Of a stretch of 64,000 nucleotides of DNA, positions 41,105 through 48,579 are shown piece by piece. This DNA is from Hyphomicrobium_A sp036559705 (GTDB taxonomy: Bacteria; Pseudomonadota; Alphaproteobacteria; Rhizobiales; Hyphomicrobiaceae). A program made the translations under genes and the position numbers. Below the pieces are notes generated by a model, which did no database searches, was not told the DNA's origin, and was given only the letters and a program-made list of their open reading frames with translations. The stretch lies in contig DATBSP010000048.1 in the NCBI GenBank assembly GCA_036559705.1, forward strand, positions 1-64,000, in the 5' to 3' direction. Position 1 is the first letter of the stretch, and every line of letters starts with the position of its first letter.

Positions 41105-42463
41105 ATGTTTCAATTGTTAGACCGATTGACGCTAAAGCCGCGTGCGAACGTCATGGCGACGAGCCATGCCGCGAAGTCGCGGCCATTTATCGTAATGCAA
41201 TGGGCAAGTGAGCTGGCGCGGCGCTACGTCGAGTATCACGCGCACGCGCAGTTAAAGATCCGCGCCGCCGCCGTTATCGGCGTATTGGGCTTCCCGATCT
41301 TTTACCTCGTTTGGACCTACGTTCTGCCGCAGCCATACGACAGCCTGATACTGCGCGGAATAGGCACGGGGCTTTGCCTCGCCTTGGCACTTACCCAGTG
41401 GTGGCCGGTGCCGTGGCGCCGTTACACGGTTCCGTTCTCCTACTTCACGTTCCTTTATTGCCTGCCGTTCTTCTTCACGCTGATGCTGCTGCTAAATGGC
41501 AGCAACGCGACGTGGGAGATGTCGACGCTGGCGGCGCTCATCTACGTCGTTCTGCTCTATGACCTCGTCAACGCCATCGTCGTGTTGGTCGTCGGCTCGA
41601 TCGCCGCGATCGTGGCCTACCTGCTGCTGACCAAGGGCGCACCCATTCCGGCGGGCTATTGGATGACGCTGCCGATCCTCATTTTCGCGCTCACGGGGTT
41701 CCTGGGCCTCGCTTACGGCGACAATGTCATCGCGCGTGAAAAGCTCAAAGCCGCCGCCTCGCTGGCTAGTCAGGTGGCACACGAATGCCGTACGCCGCTG
41801 ACGGGAATTCGCTTCGAGGCCGATGGCTGCGAGCGACTGTTGGCGCGGCTGCCGGATTCCCCCGTCCGCGACAAGCTTGCTGCCTCGCACCGACGTGTGC
41901 GTCAGCACATTACCTCCGCCAACTCTGTCATCGACCTGTTGCTCACCAACGTGGCGCAGCATCATCGCGGCGCGCCGACGGCCGAGCTACACAACATGAG
42001 CAAGATCGTGTCGCTGGCGCTCGAGCGCTACAGTTTCAAACCCAACCAGCGAGAAATCGTGCGCGCGAACCTTGACGAGGACTTCCAGTTCCGCGGTTCA
42101 GATTTGCTCATGACGCACGTGTTGTTCAACCTCCTGAAGAATGGGCTACGGGCCATAGAGGCGCGCGATGGAGACAACAACTCCCTATCGATCGACCTGC
42201 AGCGTAGCACGGATACGAACAGCATCGTGGTCACCGACACCGGCGAGGGCATCCCGCCGGATATCTTGAACTACGTGTTCATTCCGTTCGTGTCGGCGCA
42301 GCGGCCCGGCGTGGGCACCGGGCTTGGCCTGTCATTCTGCCGGATGATTATTGAAGGCGCCGGCGGCACGATCTCGTGCCGATCGAAAGTGGGCGTCGGC
42401 ACCAGCTTTACGATTGATCTTCCGGTTGTGCAGCCAGCTGTTGAGAATGCGGCCGCGGCCTAG
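41105..42463 (+). CDS. CqsS/LqsS-type sensor histidine kinase
   Basis: A 452-residue membrane kinase. Six hydrophobic segments span about residues 53-72, 82-97, 110-129, 138-158, 158-175 and 187-207. The segment VIGVLGFPIFYLVWTYVLPQ and the later LYCLPFFFTLMLLLNGSNAT closely resemble the autoinducer-binding helices of Vibrio CqsS. The kinase core has H226 in VAHECRTPLTGIR, the N box LFNLLKNGLRAIEA, G1 DTGEGIP and G2 GTGLGLSFCR. Unlike Vibrio CqsS it has no fused receiver, like Legionella LqsS, so the free-standing regulator next to it is its likely partner. The last 132 bases overlap the synthase gene on the other strand. ATG 41153 is an alternative start. Confidence 0.88.
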   Translation: MFQLLDRLTLKPRANVMATSHAAKSRPFIVMQWASELARRYVEYHAHAQLKIRAAAVIGVLGFPIFYLVWTYVLPQPYDSLILRGIGTGLCLALALTQWWPVPWRRYTVPFSYFTFLYCLPFFFTLMLLLNGSNATWEMSTLAALIYVVLLYDLVNAIVVLVVGSIAAIVAYLLLTKGAPIPAGYWMTLPILIFALTGFLGLAYGDNVIAREKLKAAASLASQVAHECRTPLTGIRFEADGCERLLARLPDSPVRDKLAASHRRVRQHITSANSVIDLLLTNVAQHHRGAPTAELHNMSKIVSLALERYSFKPNQREIVRANLDEDFQFRGSDLLMTHVLFNLLKNGLRAIEARDGDNNSLSIDLQRSTDTNSIVVTDTGEGIPPDILNYVFIPFVSAQRPGVGTGLGLSFCRMIIEGAGGTISCRSKVGVGTSFTIDLPVVQPAVENAAAA

Positions 42464-43777
42464 CGGCGTACCGGGTTTGGCGCGCGTTTTCGCCGCCGAA
42501 ACCCTCTCTGGCGTTGCCGCTTCCTTGCGCTTGGTGGAGCGCCACTCCGCCATTCCAACCTCGTCACGGGCCTCGCTGCACACTTCGATGATGCGATCGA
42601 GCTCGCGACGGCTGAGACCGCAATTGACCGTGAAGCGGATGATGCAGCGCTTGTCCGGCGTAGCCGGCGGGAAAAAGATCGCACCGAAAACACCGCGTTT
42701 TTCCAGCGCATCGCGCAGGGTCGTCGCTTGGTGGATATCGCCCGGTTCGAGCCCGATGATCTGCGTCTTGGATGCGGAGACATTGTAGCCGAGCGCATCG
42801 AGCCCCTGCTTGAGGTACGCATGGTTGGCGTGCAGCTTGTCGCGCCGCCAATCTTCCCTCTCGAAGATGTCGAGCACGGCATCGAAGCCCGCCACCTCGT
42901 GCTGCATAACCGAGGTGCTGAAGATCGTCGGCAGTGCCTCGTAACGGAAATACTCGATGTTGCGCCGCGAGGAGACGACGAGGCCGCCGCGGCTCGCCAC
43001 CGCCTTGGAAAGTCCGACCGTACGAAAATGTACGCGCTCGGCAAGGCCGGCCGCGACGACGAGGCCAGCGCCGTTGGGGCCCTGCGCTCCAAAAGAGTGC
43101 GTTTCATCGACGACGAGTGCCGCGCCGTGGCGCTCGCACACCTCGACGAGTTCGGCGAGGGGAGCGATGTCACCGTCGGTGCTGTAGAGGGCATCAACGG
43201 CGACGAGGCCGGGGCCTTGTTTTGCCAACATGCGGTCGAGCGACTGGGCGTCGTTGTGGCGGAACGGCACCGGGTTTGCCCCGGCGCTCACGACGCCTTC
43301 ATGCAAGGATATGTGCGCCTTCATGTCGAGATAGACGGGGGCGCCGCGTGTCGCAAACGACTGGATGAGGCCAACGTTCGCCGTGTAGCCGGAGGCGCAG
43401 ACGACGCAGTCCTCGGCTTTCATCAAGGCAGCAACGCGCCGCTCGAATTCACGCGTGACGTCGCGCTCGTGATGCACCCAGACGCGGGAAACGGCATCTC
43501 CGTGGCCGCCGGCGCGCAGGGCTGCGATCTCGCTCTCGATGACGTGCGGATGCCCGGCAAGGCAGAGGTAGTCGTTGCTGCGGACCTTGATGTCGCCGGG
43601 GCCCGGCGTGCGGCCCTGCAAGGGATGCCGCCCCTGCCAGAGGTCGATTTTGCGCCGGATATGGTAATCATTAACACGAGCACGGAGGAATTCCGGTTCT
43701 GCCGGAATAGTCGCTTTGACCCGCTTGGAAACGCCCCGTCTATCGGTAACGCGAAACAGCACGGATGACCCCACCAT
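42332..43777 (-). CDS. CqsA/LqsA-type alpha-hydroxyketone autoinducer synthase
   Basis: A 481-residue PLP enzyme of the alpha-oxoamine synthase fold. The PLP lysine is K258 (VGLSKAVASRGG); D224 and H227 (VVDETHSFGAQGPNGAG) hold the cofactor. Many segments match the CqsA/LqsA clade rather than BioF, Kbl or HemA: RSNDYLCLAGHP, SGYTANVGLIQSF, YLDMKAHISLHEG, FRHND, LYSTDGDIAPLAELV, IFSTSVMQHE, QIIGLEPGD and VFGAIFFPPATPDK. CqsA joins acyl-CoA and an amino donor to make CAI-1-type signals. The core ends near residue 410. The last 70 residues are a basic, non-homologous tail partly antisense to the sensor gene. ATG 43777 has AAGG ahead. Confidence 0.88.
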   Translation of the reverse strand: MVGSSVLFRVTDRRGVSKRVKATIPAEPEFLRARVNDYHIRRKIDLWQGRHPLQGRTPGPGDIKVRSNDYLCLAGHPHVIESEIAALRAGGHGDAVSRVWVHHERDVTREFERRVAALMKAEDCVVCASGYTANVGLIQSFATRGAPVYLDMKAHISLHEGVVSAGANPVPFRHNDAQSLDRMLAKQGPGLVAVDALYSTDGDIAPLAELVEVCERHGAALVVDETHSFGAQGPNGAGLVVAAGLAERVHFRTVGLSKAVASRGGLVVSSRRNIEYFRYEALPTIFSTSVMQHEVAGFDAVLDIFEREDWRRDKLHANHAYLKQGLDALGYNVSASKTQIIGLEPGDIHQATTLRDALEKRGVFGAIFFPPATPDKRCIIRFTVNCGLSRRELDRIIEVCSEARDEVGMAEWRSTKRKEAATPERVSAAKTRAKPGTPLGRGRILNSWLHNRKINRKAGADAHFRSARDRAAGAFNNHPAE

Positions 43778-43913
43778 TAATGAGACCTTAATTAAGAAGA
43801 AGAAAAGGTTAATTTCAATGCGATTCGGCTGACGGGCAGCGGAGGCGCCCCATTTATCGCGCTTCGTTCCGCTTGCATTTGCATCTTAAGCCGTCGATCG
43901 AGCCGAATTGATG

Positions 43914-43940
43914 CGCGCGTTAATAATTTATTAACGCGCG
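43914..43940. repeat. Perfect 27-bp palindrome, candidate operator
   Basis: CGCGCGTTAATAA at 43914-43926 and TTATTAACGCGCG at 43928-43940 are exact reverse complements around one central T. The GC-rich ends and AT-rich core, with no T-run on either side, fit a protein-binding site better than a terminator. It lies 137 bp ahead of the autoinducer synthase start. Confidence 0.7.
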
Positions 43941-44024
43941 GCGCGGCAATGAACTTCGCGGCCGCTGCGGAGAAAAGTGCCGATCGGTTAACTGATAGAG
44001 TTTCGTGCTTTAATCAGCCTGCAG

Positions 44025-44044
44025 GGTGCATGCACTGGTGCATG
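44025..44044. repeat. Direct repeat GGTGCATG, 12-bp period
   Basis: GGTGCATG occurs at 44025-44032 and 44037-44044, the first overlapping the palindrome TGCATGCA (44027-44034). The 12-base period puts the two copies close to one helical turn apart, which suits a dimer or tandem binding site. It lies 36 bases past the GST stop. Confidence 0.4.
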
Positions 44045-44079
44045 TCGCGGGCCCAAAGCGGGAATTAGTCCGCTGATAA

Positions 44080-44733
44080 TCAAAATTCGACATCGAGCTC
44101 CTCGAGCTCTTCCGGCTCGAGTTTCGCGGATTCGGTCCATTCGATCATTGCCGGCCAATTGGCAATTGTTTCGCAATATCCGGCAGAATCGCTGTCGAGC
44201 TTTACATCGTACGTGAGGAAGCGGGTGCACACGGGGGCGTACATCGCGTCGGCCAGCGAAAGGTCGCCGAATAGATACGGGCCGCCGTAGGTGTCGAGGC
44301 AGTCGCGCCAGATGGTGCGCACGCGCTCGATGTCACCCTGGGCGCCCGACCACACGGAGAAGCCCGGGAAATGCGCCTTGAGGTTCATCGGCAGGGCAGA
44401 GCGCAGGTTATGGAACCCCGAGTGCATCTCGCCGGCCACCGCACGGCAGTGCGCTCTGGCGGCCAGGTCCTTTGGCAACAGGCCTGTCTCGGGGCGGATT
44501 TCGGCGAGATACTCGGCGATGGCCAGGGTATCCCATACCTTGACGCCTTCATGCACCAGGCACGGCACCAGGAACGAGGGAGAGAGCAGGAGCAGCTCGG
44601 CGCGGGTGGAGGGATCGTCGGACGACATGACCTCCTCGTGGAATTCGAGCCCAGCCATCTTGCAGAGCAGCCAACCGCGGAGCGACCAGGACGAGTAGTT
44701 CCTGCTGCTTATGGTCAATACGGCTGTTGCCAT
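44080..44733 (-). CDS. Glutathione S-transferase family protein
   Basis: A 217-residue GST from ATG 44733, with GAGGG ahead. The N-terminal thioredoxin-like domain has ISSRNYSSWSLRGWLLCKM, where the Ser-rich stretch would hold the catalytic residue, and SPSFLVPCLVHEG with the cis-Pro. VWDTLAIAEYLAE is the glutathione gamma-Glu-binding motif. The C-terminal helical domain includes FGDLSLADAMYAPV. This matches the zeta/SspA-like YfcF subgroup. The substrate is unknown. A longer upstream frame to 45057 is antisense to the next gene. Confidence 0.9.
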   Translation of the reverse strand: MATAVLTISSRNYSSWSLRGWLLCKMAGLEFHEEVMSSDDPSTRAELLLLSPSFLVPCLVHEGVKVWDTLAIAEYLAEIRPETGLLPKDLAARAHCRAVAGEMHSGFHNLRSALPMNLKAHFPGFSVWSGAQGDIERVRTIWRDCLDTYGGPYLFGDLSLADAMYAPVCTRFLTYDVKLDSDSAGYCETIANWPAMIEWTESAKLEPEELEELDVEF

Positions 44734-44889
44734 TCTGCATACCCTCGATCGCCGGCTCCTCCAGCCCCGGGCTGGCGGTGTTGCAAAAAACGCTCGCTCA
44801 CCGCCACAGGATGCACTAGCGTTTGTGCGCCGCACAATAGGCTGATGCAAAGATTCGGCCTGCCGCGGGCGTCTAAAGAATGAGACTAG

Positions 44890-46104
44890 ATGCTCTATCT
44901 CGCCTATCAAGCCCACTCCGACATGGCTGAGCCCGCCAAGTCGATCGCGCGCACGTCGCTGGCCATGCTGGGCGTCTGGGGCACGCAGGCCAAAATTCCG
45001 GTAATCCGCAATCTGTCGGCCGCCTACGAGCTCATCGCGCGGGCGGGGCTGACGCATGCGCGTCCGGAATACGGCATTCCGGCCGTCATGGTCGGCAACC
45101 GCGAAGTCGAGGTCACCGAGGTCCCCGTTCTGAAGCTGCCGTTCGGCACCCTGCTGCGTTTCAAGAAGGACATGGATGTCGAGCAGCCGCGCGTCCTAGT
45201 TGTGGCGCCGTTGTCGGGCCACTTCGCGACCCTTTTGCGCAATACCGTACGCACACTCCTGCCGGATCACGATGTCTACATCACCGATTGGCACAACGCG
45301 CGCGACGTCCCGCTCGAGGCCGGCGTCTTCGGCTTCGACGACTACGTCGACTACCTCATCAAGTTCATGGAGACGCTGGGCCCAGGAGCACACCTTGTCG
45401 CTGTCTGTCAGCCGTGCGTGCAGGCCCTGGCCGCCGTCGCCGTTATGGCCGCAGACGGCAACGCCGCGCAGCCGAGCAGCATGACGCTGATGGCGGGGCC
45501 CATCGATACGCGCGTCAACCCGACGAAGGTCAACAAGCTTGCCACCAGCAAGCCGATGAGCTGGTTCGAGCGCAATCTCATTGCTCGCGTCCCGTGGAAG
45601 TATCCCGGCGCGTGCCGCATGGTCTATCCCGGCTTCGTTCAGCTAGCCGCTTTCGTGTCGATGAACGTCAATCGCCACTACAACGCGCATCAGGAGCTCT
45701 ATGAGCACCTTGCCAATGGTGAGCACGAGAAGGCGCAAGTCATCAAGGCGTTCTACGACGAGTATTTCGCCGTGCTCGATCTCGCCGCCGATTTCTATCT
45801 CGAGACGGTCAGTTGGGTATTCCAGGAGTCGCGGCTGCCGAAGGGGGAGCTGACCTTCAAGGGCCAGCCGGTCGAGCTGAAGGCCATCCGCAAGACGGCC
45901 CTGCTGACTGTGGAAGGCGAGCGCGACGACATCTGCGCTCTCGGCCAGACGGCGGCGGCGCACGATCTGTGCACCGGGCTACGGCCGCACATGAAGCGGC
46001 ATCACATGCAAGCCGGGGTCGGACACTACGGCGTGTTTAGCGGACGCAAGTGGGACGGCCAGATATACCCGATCTTGCGCAATCTCATTCTTGCCAGCGA
46101 CTGA
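44890..46104 (+). CDS. phaZ: Intracellular polyhydroxybutyrate depolymerase
   Basis: A 404-residue intracellular PHB depolymerase with no signal peptide. The nucleophile is a cysteine, C173 in LVAVCQPCVQAL, typical of PhaZa1-type enzymes that act on native amorphous granules. VYITDWHNARDVP, the MTLMAGPIDTRVNPTKVN segment (about residues 198-215) and the C-terminal VGHYGVFSGRKW with the catalytic histidine complete the family pattern. It breaks down stored polyester to 3-hydroxybutyrate. No pha synthesis genes are in the window. It starts 156 bp from the divergent GST gene. Confidence 0.93.
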   Translation: MLYLAYQAHSDMAEPAKSIARTSLAMLGVWGTQAKIPVIRNLSAAYELIARAGLTHARPEYGIPAVMVGNREVEVTEVPVLKLPFGTLLRFKKDMDVEQPRVLVVAPLSGHFATLLRNTVRTLLPDHDVYITDWHNARDVPLEAGVFGFDDYVDYLIKFMETLGPGAHLVAVCQPCVQALAAVAVMAADGNAAQPSSMTLMAGPIDTRVNPTKVNKLATSKPMSWFERNLIARVPWKYPGACRMVYPGFVQLAAFVSMNVNRHYNAHQELYEHLANGEHEKAQVIKAFYDEYFAVLDLAADFYLETVSWVFQESRLPKGELTFKGQPVELKAIRKTALLTVEGERDDICALGQTAAAHDLCTGLRPHMKRHHMQAGVGHYGVFSGRKWDGQIYPILRNLILASD

Positions 46105-46115
46105 GCCGGTGGGCG

Positions 46116-48398
46116 CTAGCGGCCGGCGTCGTAGGCGGCGATCGCCGCCATATTGACGATGTCGCTGTCCTTGGCGCCAAAGCCGCAAATCTGCACCGAG
46201 TGGGCAAGGCCGACGAGGATCGGCCCAATCACCGTCGCCCCGCCCAGTTCCTTCAGCATCTTGGTCGAGATCGATGCGGCGTGGAACGCCGGCATGACGA
46301 GGACATTGGCCGTGTCCGAAAGACGGCAAAACGGATAGTGGCGCATCAGATCCCGATTAAGCGCGACGTCGGCGGCCATGTCGCCGTCGTACTCGAAATC
46401 GACGCCGCGCTGATCGAGGATCGTTACAGCCTCGTGCACCTGATCGGAGCGTTCGCCACGCGGCTGCCCGAAGGTCGAGTAGGCGAGCAGGGCGACGCGT
46501 GGCTCCATGCCGAAGTTGCGCGCCGCGCGTGCCGCCTCGGTAGCGATGTTGGCCAGCTGATCAGCCGTCGGCATGTCGTGCACGCTCGTATCGGCGATGA
46601 GCACCGCACGTCCGCGTAACAGCGACAGCGACACACCGATGGCATTTCGCCCCGGCTCGGCGTCGAGCACGCGCTGGACGTCGTCATAGACGCTGGTCCA
46701 GTTGCGGGTTACGCCGGAAACCAGCGCATCGGCGAGTCCATGCACCACCATCAGCGAGCCGAAGATATTGCGCTCGTTGGTGACGAGCCGCTCGCAGTCG
46801 CGTTTCAGGTAGCCGCGGCGCTGCAGGCGCGCGAAGAGGAAGTCGGCGAACTCCTCCAAATGCGCGGACTTGCGGGTGTCGATCAGCTCGTACTCGGGAC
46901 GCAATACCATGCCAAGGGCGCGGAACTGCTCGCGAACTATATCGGCCGAGCCGATGAGGATCGGCACGCCAAAGCCTTGGGTGAAGTAGCTGTGCGCGGC
47001 GCGGATCACGGCGGGCTCTTCCGCCTCGGCGAAGACGACGCGCTTGGGATCCAATCGCACGGCACTGAACGTCGATTGCAGCCAGCCTGCGAGCGGATCG
47101 AGACGTCCTTCGAGTTGCGCGACGTAGGCGTCCATATCGACGATCGGCTTGCGTGCGACGCCACTGTCCATTGCCGCCTTGGCGACGGCCGTCGGCAAGT
47201 TGACGATGAGGCGCGGATCGAACGGGGCCGGGATGATGTACTCCGGTCCGAAGGTCGGACGCCGGCCATGGAAGGCGGCGGCGACCTGGTCGGGCACCTC
47301 GGCGCGGGCAAGCTCGGCCAGCGCCTCGGCGGCGGCGATCTTCATCGACTCGTTGATGGTCGATGCCTGCACGTCGAGCGCCCCGCGAAAAATGAACGGA
47401 AAGCCCAGCACGTTGTTGATCTGGTTCGGGTAGTCGGAGCGCCCCGTCGCCACGATAGCGTCGTCGCGCACGGCCAGCACGTCCTCGGGCGTTATCTCCG
47501 GATCGGGATTGGCCATGGCGAAGATGATTGGCTTTGGCGCCATGGACCGCACCATGTCCTGCGTCACCGCGCCTTTGACCGAGAGGCCGAACAGTGCGTC
47601 GGCGCCCTGCAGCGCGTCGGCCAGCGTGCGCGCCTTGGTCTTCACCGCATACGCCGACTTCCACTGATTCATGCCCTCCTTGCGGCCCTGATAGACGACG
47701 CCCTTGGTGTCGCACAGGAGCACGTTCTGCTTAGGCATGCCCATCGCCACGACCAGCTCCAGGCAGGCGATGCCCGCCGCTCCGGCGCCGTTGACGACAA
47801 GTTTGCAATTCTTGAGATCGCGCCCGGTCAGCTCGGCGGCGTTGATGAGGCCGGCGGCGGCGATGATTGCCGTGCCGTGCTGGTCGTCGTGGAAGACGGG
47901 GATGTCAAGCAGCTCCTTCAGCCGCTGCTCGATGATAAAGCAGTCCGGTGCGCGAATGTCCTCGAGATTGATGCCGCCGAACGAGGGGCCGAGGTAGCGC
48001 ACCGAATTGATGAATTGGTCGGGATCCTCGGTGTCGACGAGCAAATCGATCGAATCGATGTCGGCGAAGCGCTTGAACAACGCGGCCTTGCCTTCCATCA
48101 CGGGTTTTGCCGCCAGAGCGCCGAGATTGCCGAGTCCGAGGATGGCCGTGCCGTTGGAGACGACGGCGACGAGGTTGCCCTTGCTTGTGTAGTCATAGGC
48201 CGTCGCCGGATTTTGCGCGATGGCGCGCACGGGCACCGCCACCCCCGGCGAATAAGCGAGCGACAGGTCGCGCTGGGTTGTCAGTGGCTTGGTCGGGGTG
48301 ATTTCGAGCTTGCCGGGCTTACCCTGCGCGTGGAATTGCAGCGCTTCCTGATCGGTGAAGCGCGCTTGCGCAGCCTTCGAGCTTTTTGGCGTCGTCAT
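46116..48398 (-). CDS. maeB: NADP-malic enzyme with phosphotransacetylase domain
   Basis: A 760-residue two-domain malic enzyme. The N-terminal half is the catalytic domain: LAYSPGVAVPVRAIA, the VVSNGTAILGLGNLG motif, NLEDIRAPDCF, HDDQHGTAIIAAAGL, and the NAD(P)-binding VVNGAGAAGIACLELVV. The C-terminal half (from about 430) is a phosphotransacetylase-like domain, which is regulatory in rhizobial MaeB/Tme and lacks known Pta activity. It decarboxylates malate to pyruvate and makes NADPH, suiting a PHB-storing cell. Start ATG 48398. It ends 12 bp from the phaZ stop (convergent). Confidence 0.95.
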   Translation of the reverse strand: MTTPKSSKAAQARFTDQEALQFHAQGKPGKLEITPTKPLTTQRDLSLAYSPGVAVPVRAIAQNPATAYDYTSKGNLVAVVSNGTAILGLGNLGALAAKPVMEGKAALFKRFADIDSIDLLVDTEDPDQFINSVRYLGPSFGGINLEDIRAPDCFIIEQRLKELLDIPVFHDDQHGTAIIAAAGLINAAELTGRDLKNCKLVVNGAGAAGIACLELVVAMGMPKQNVLLCDTKGVVYQGRKEGMNQWKSAYAVKTKARTLADALQGADALFGLSVKGAVTQDMVRSMAPKPIIFAMANPDPEITPEDVLAVRDDAIVATGRSDYPNQINNVLGFPFIFRGALDVQASTINESMKIAAAEALAELARAEVPDQVAAAFHGRRPTFGPEYIIPAPFDPRLIVNLPTAVAKAAMDSGVARKPIVDMDAYVAQLEGRLDPLAGWLQSTFSAVRLDPKRVVFAEAEEPAVIRAAHSYFTQGFGVPILIGSADIVREQFRALGMVLRPEYELIDTRKSAHLEEFADFLFARLQRRGYLKRDCERLVTNERNIFGSLMVVHGLADALVSGVTRNWTSVYDDVQRVLDAEPGRNAIGVSLSLLRGRAVLIADTSVHDMPTADQLANIATEAARAARNFGMEPRVALLAYSTFGQPRGERSDQVHEAVTILDQRGVDFEYDGDMAADVALNRDLMRHYPFCRLSDTANVLVMPAFHAASISTKMLKELGGATVIGPILVGLAHSVQICGFGAKDSDIVNMAAIAAYDAGR

Positions 48399-48579
48399 TT
48401 GTGCGATCCGATTTGAAAATGGTCGGCAACATAGGCGTGTGAGGGGCGCGAAACAATCGCTTGGCCCGGCAAGCTGACTTGCTGGTGAACAATCACGTTG
48501 GCGTGTTTGACCCGGGGGGTGGGGCCGCTATCGTTATCGACCGGCGAAGTCGGGCATTTGTAGTGGGGGACGGCCGCCT

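Larger units (their letters stand above)
43778..44079. promoter_or_regulatory. Upstream region of the synthase gene
   Basis: These 302 bases between the GST stop and the synthase start (both minus) contain no gene but much symmetry. CTTAATTAAG (43787-43796) lies 9 bases before the synthase ATG. A perfect 27-bp palindrome is at 43914-43940 and a direct repeat at 44025-44044; both have separate entries. On minus, a TTGAAA and TTAATT pair about 17 bases apart ends close to the ATG and could be a promoter, but the leader would be very short. The region is AT-richer than its surroundings. Confidence 0.45.

Noticed and set aside
42728..43768. 346-codon frame opposite the autoinducer synthase
   Set aside because: The minus-strand gene is clearly conserved; the opposite frame has only composition-driven residues.
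46740..48416. 558-codon frame antisense to maeB
   Set aside because: It is a shadow of a well-conserved malic enzyme; no ribosome site and no family.
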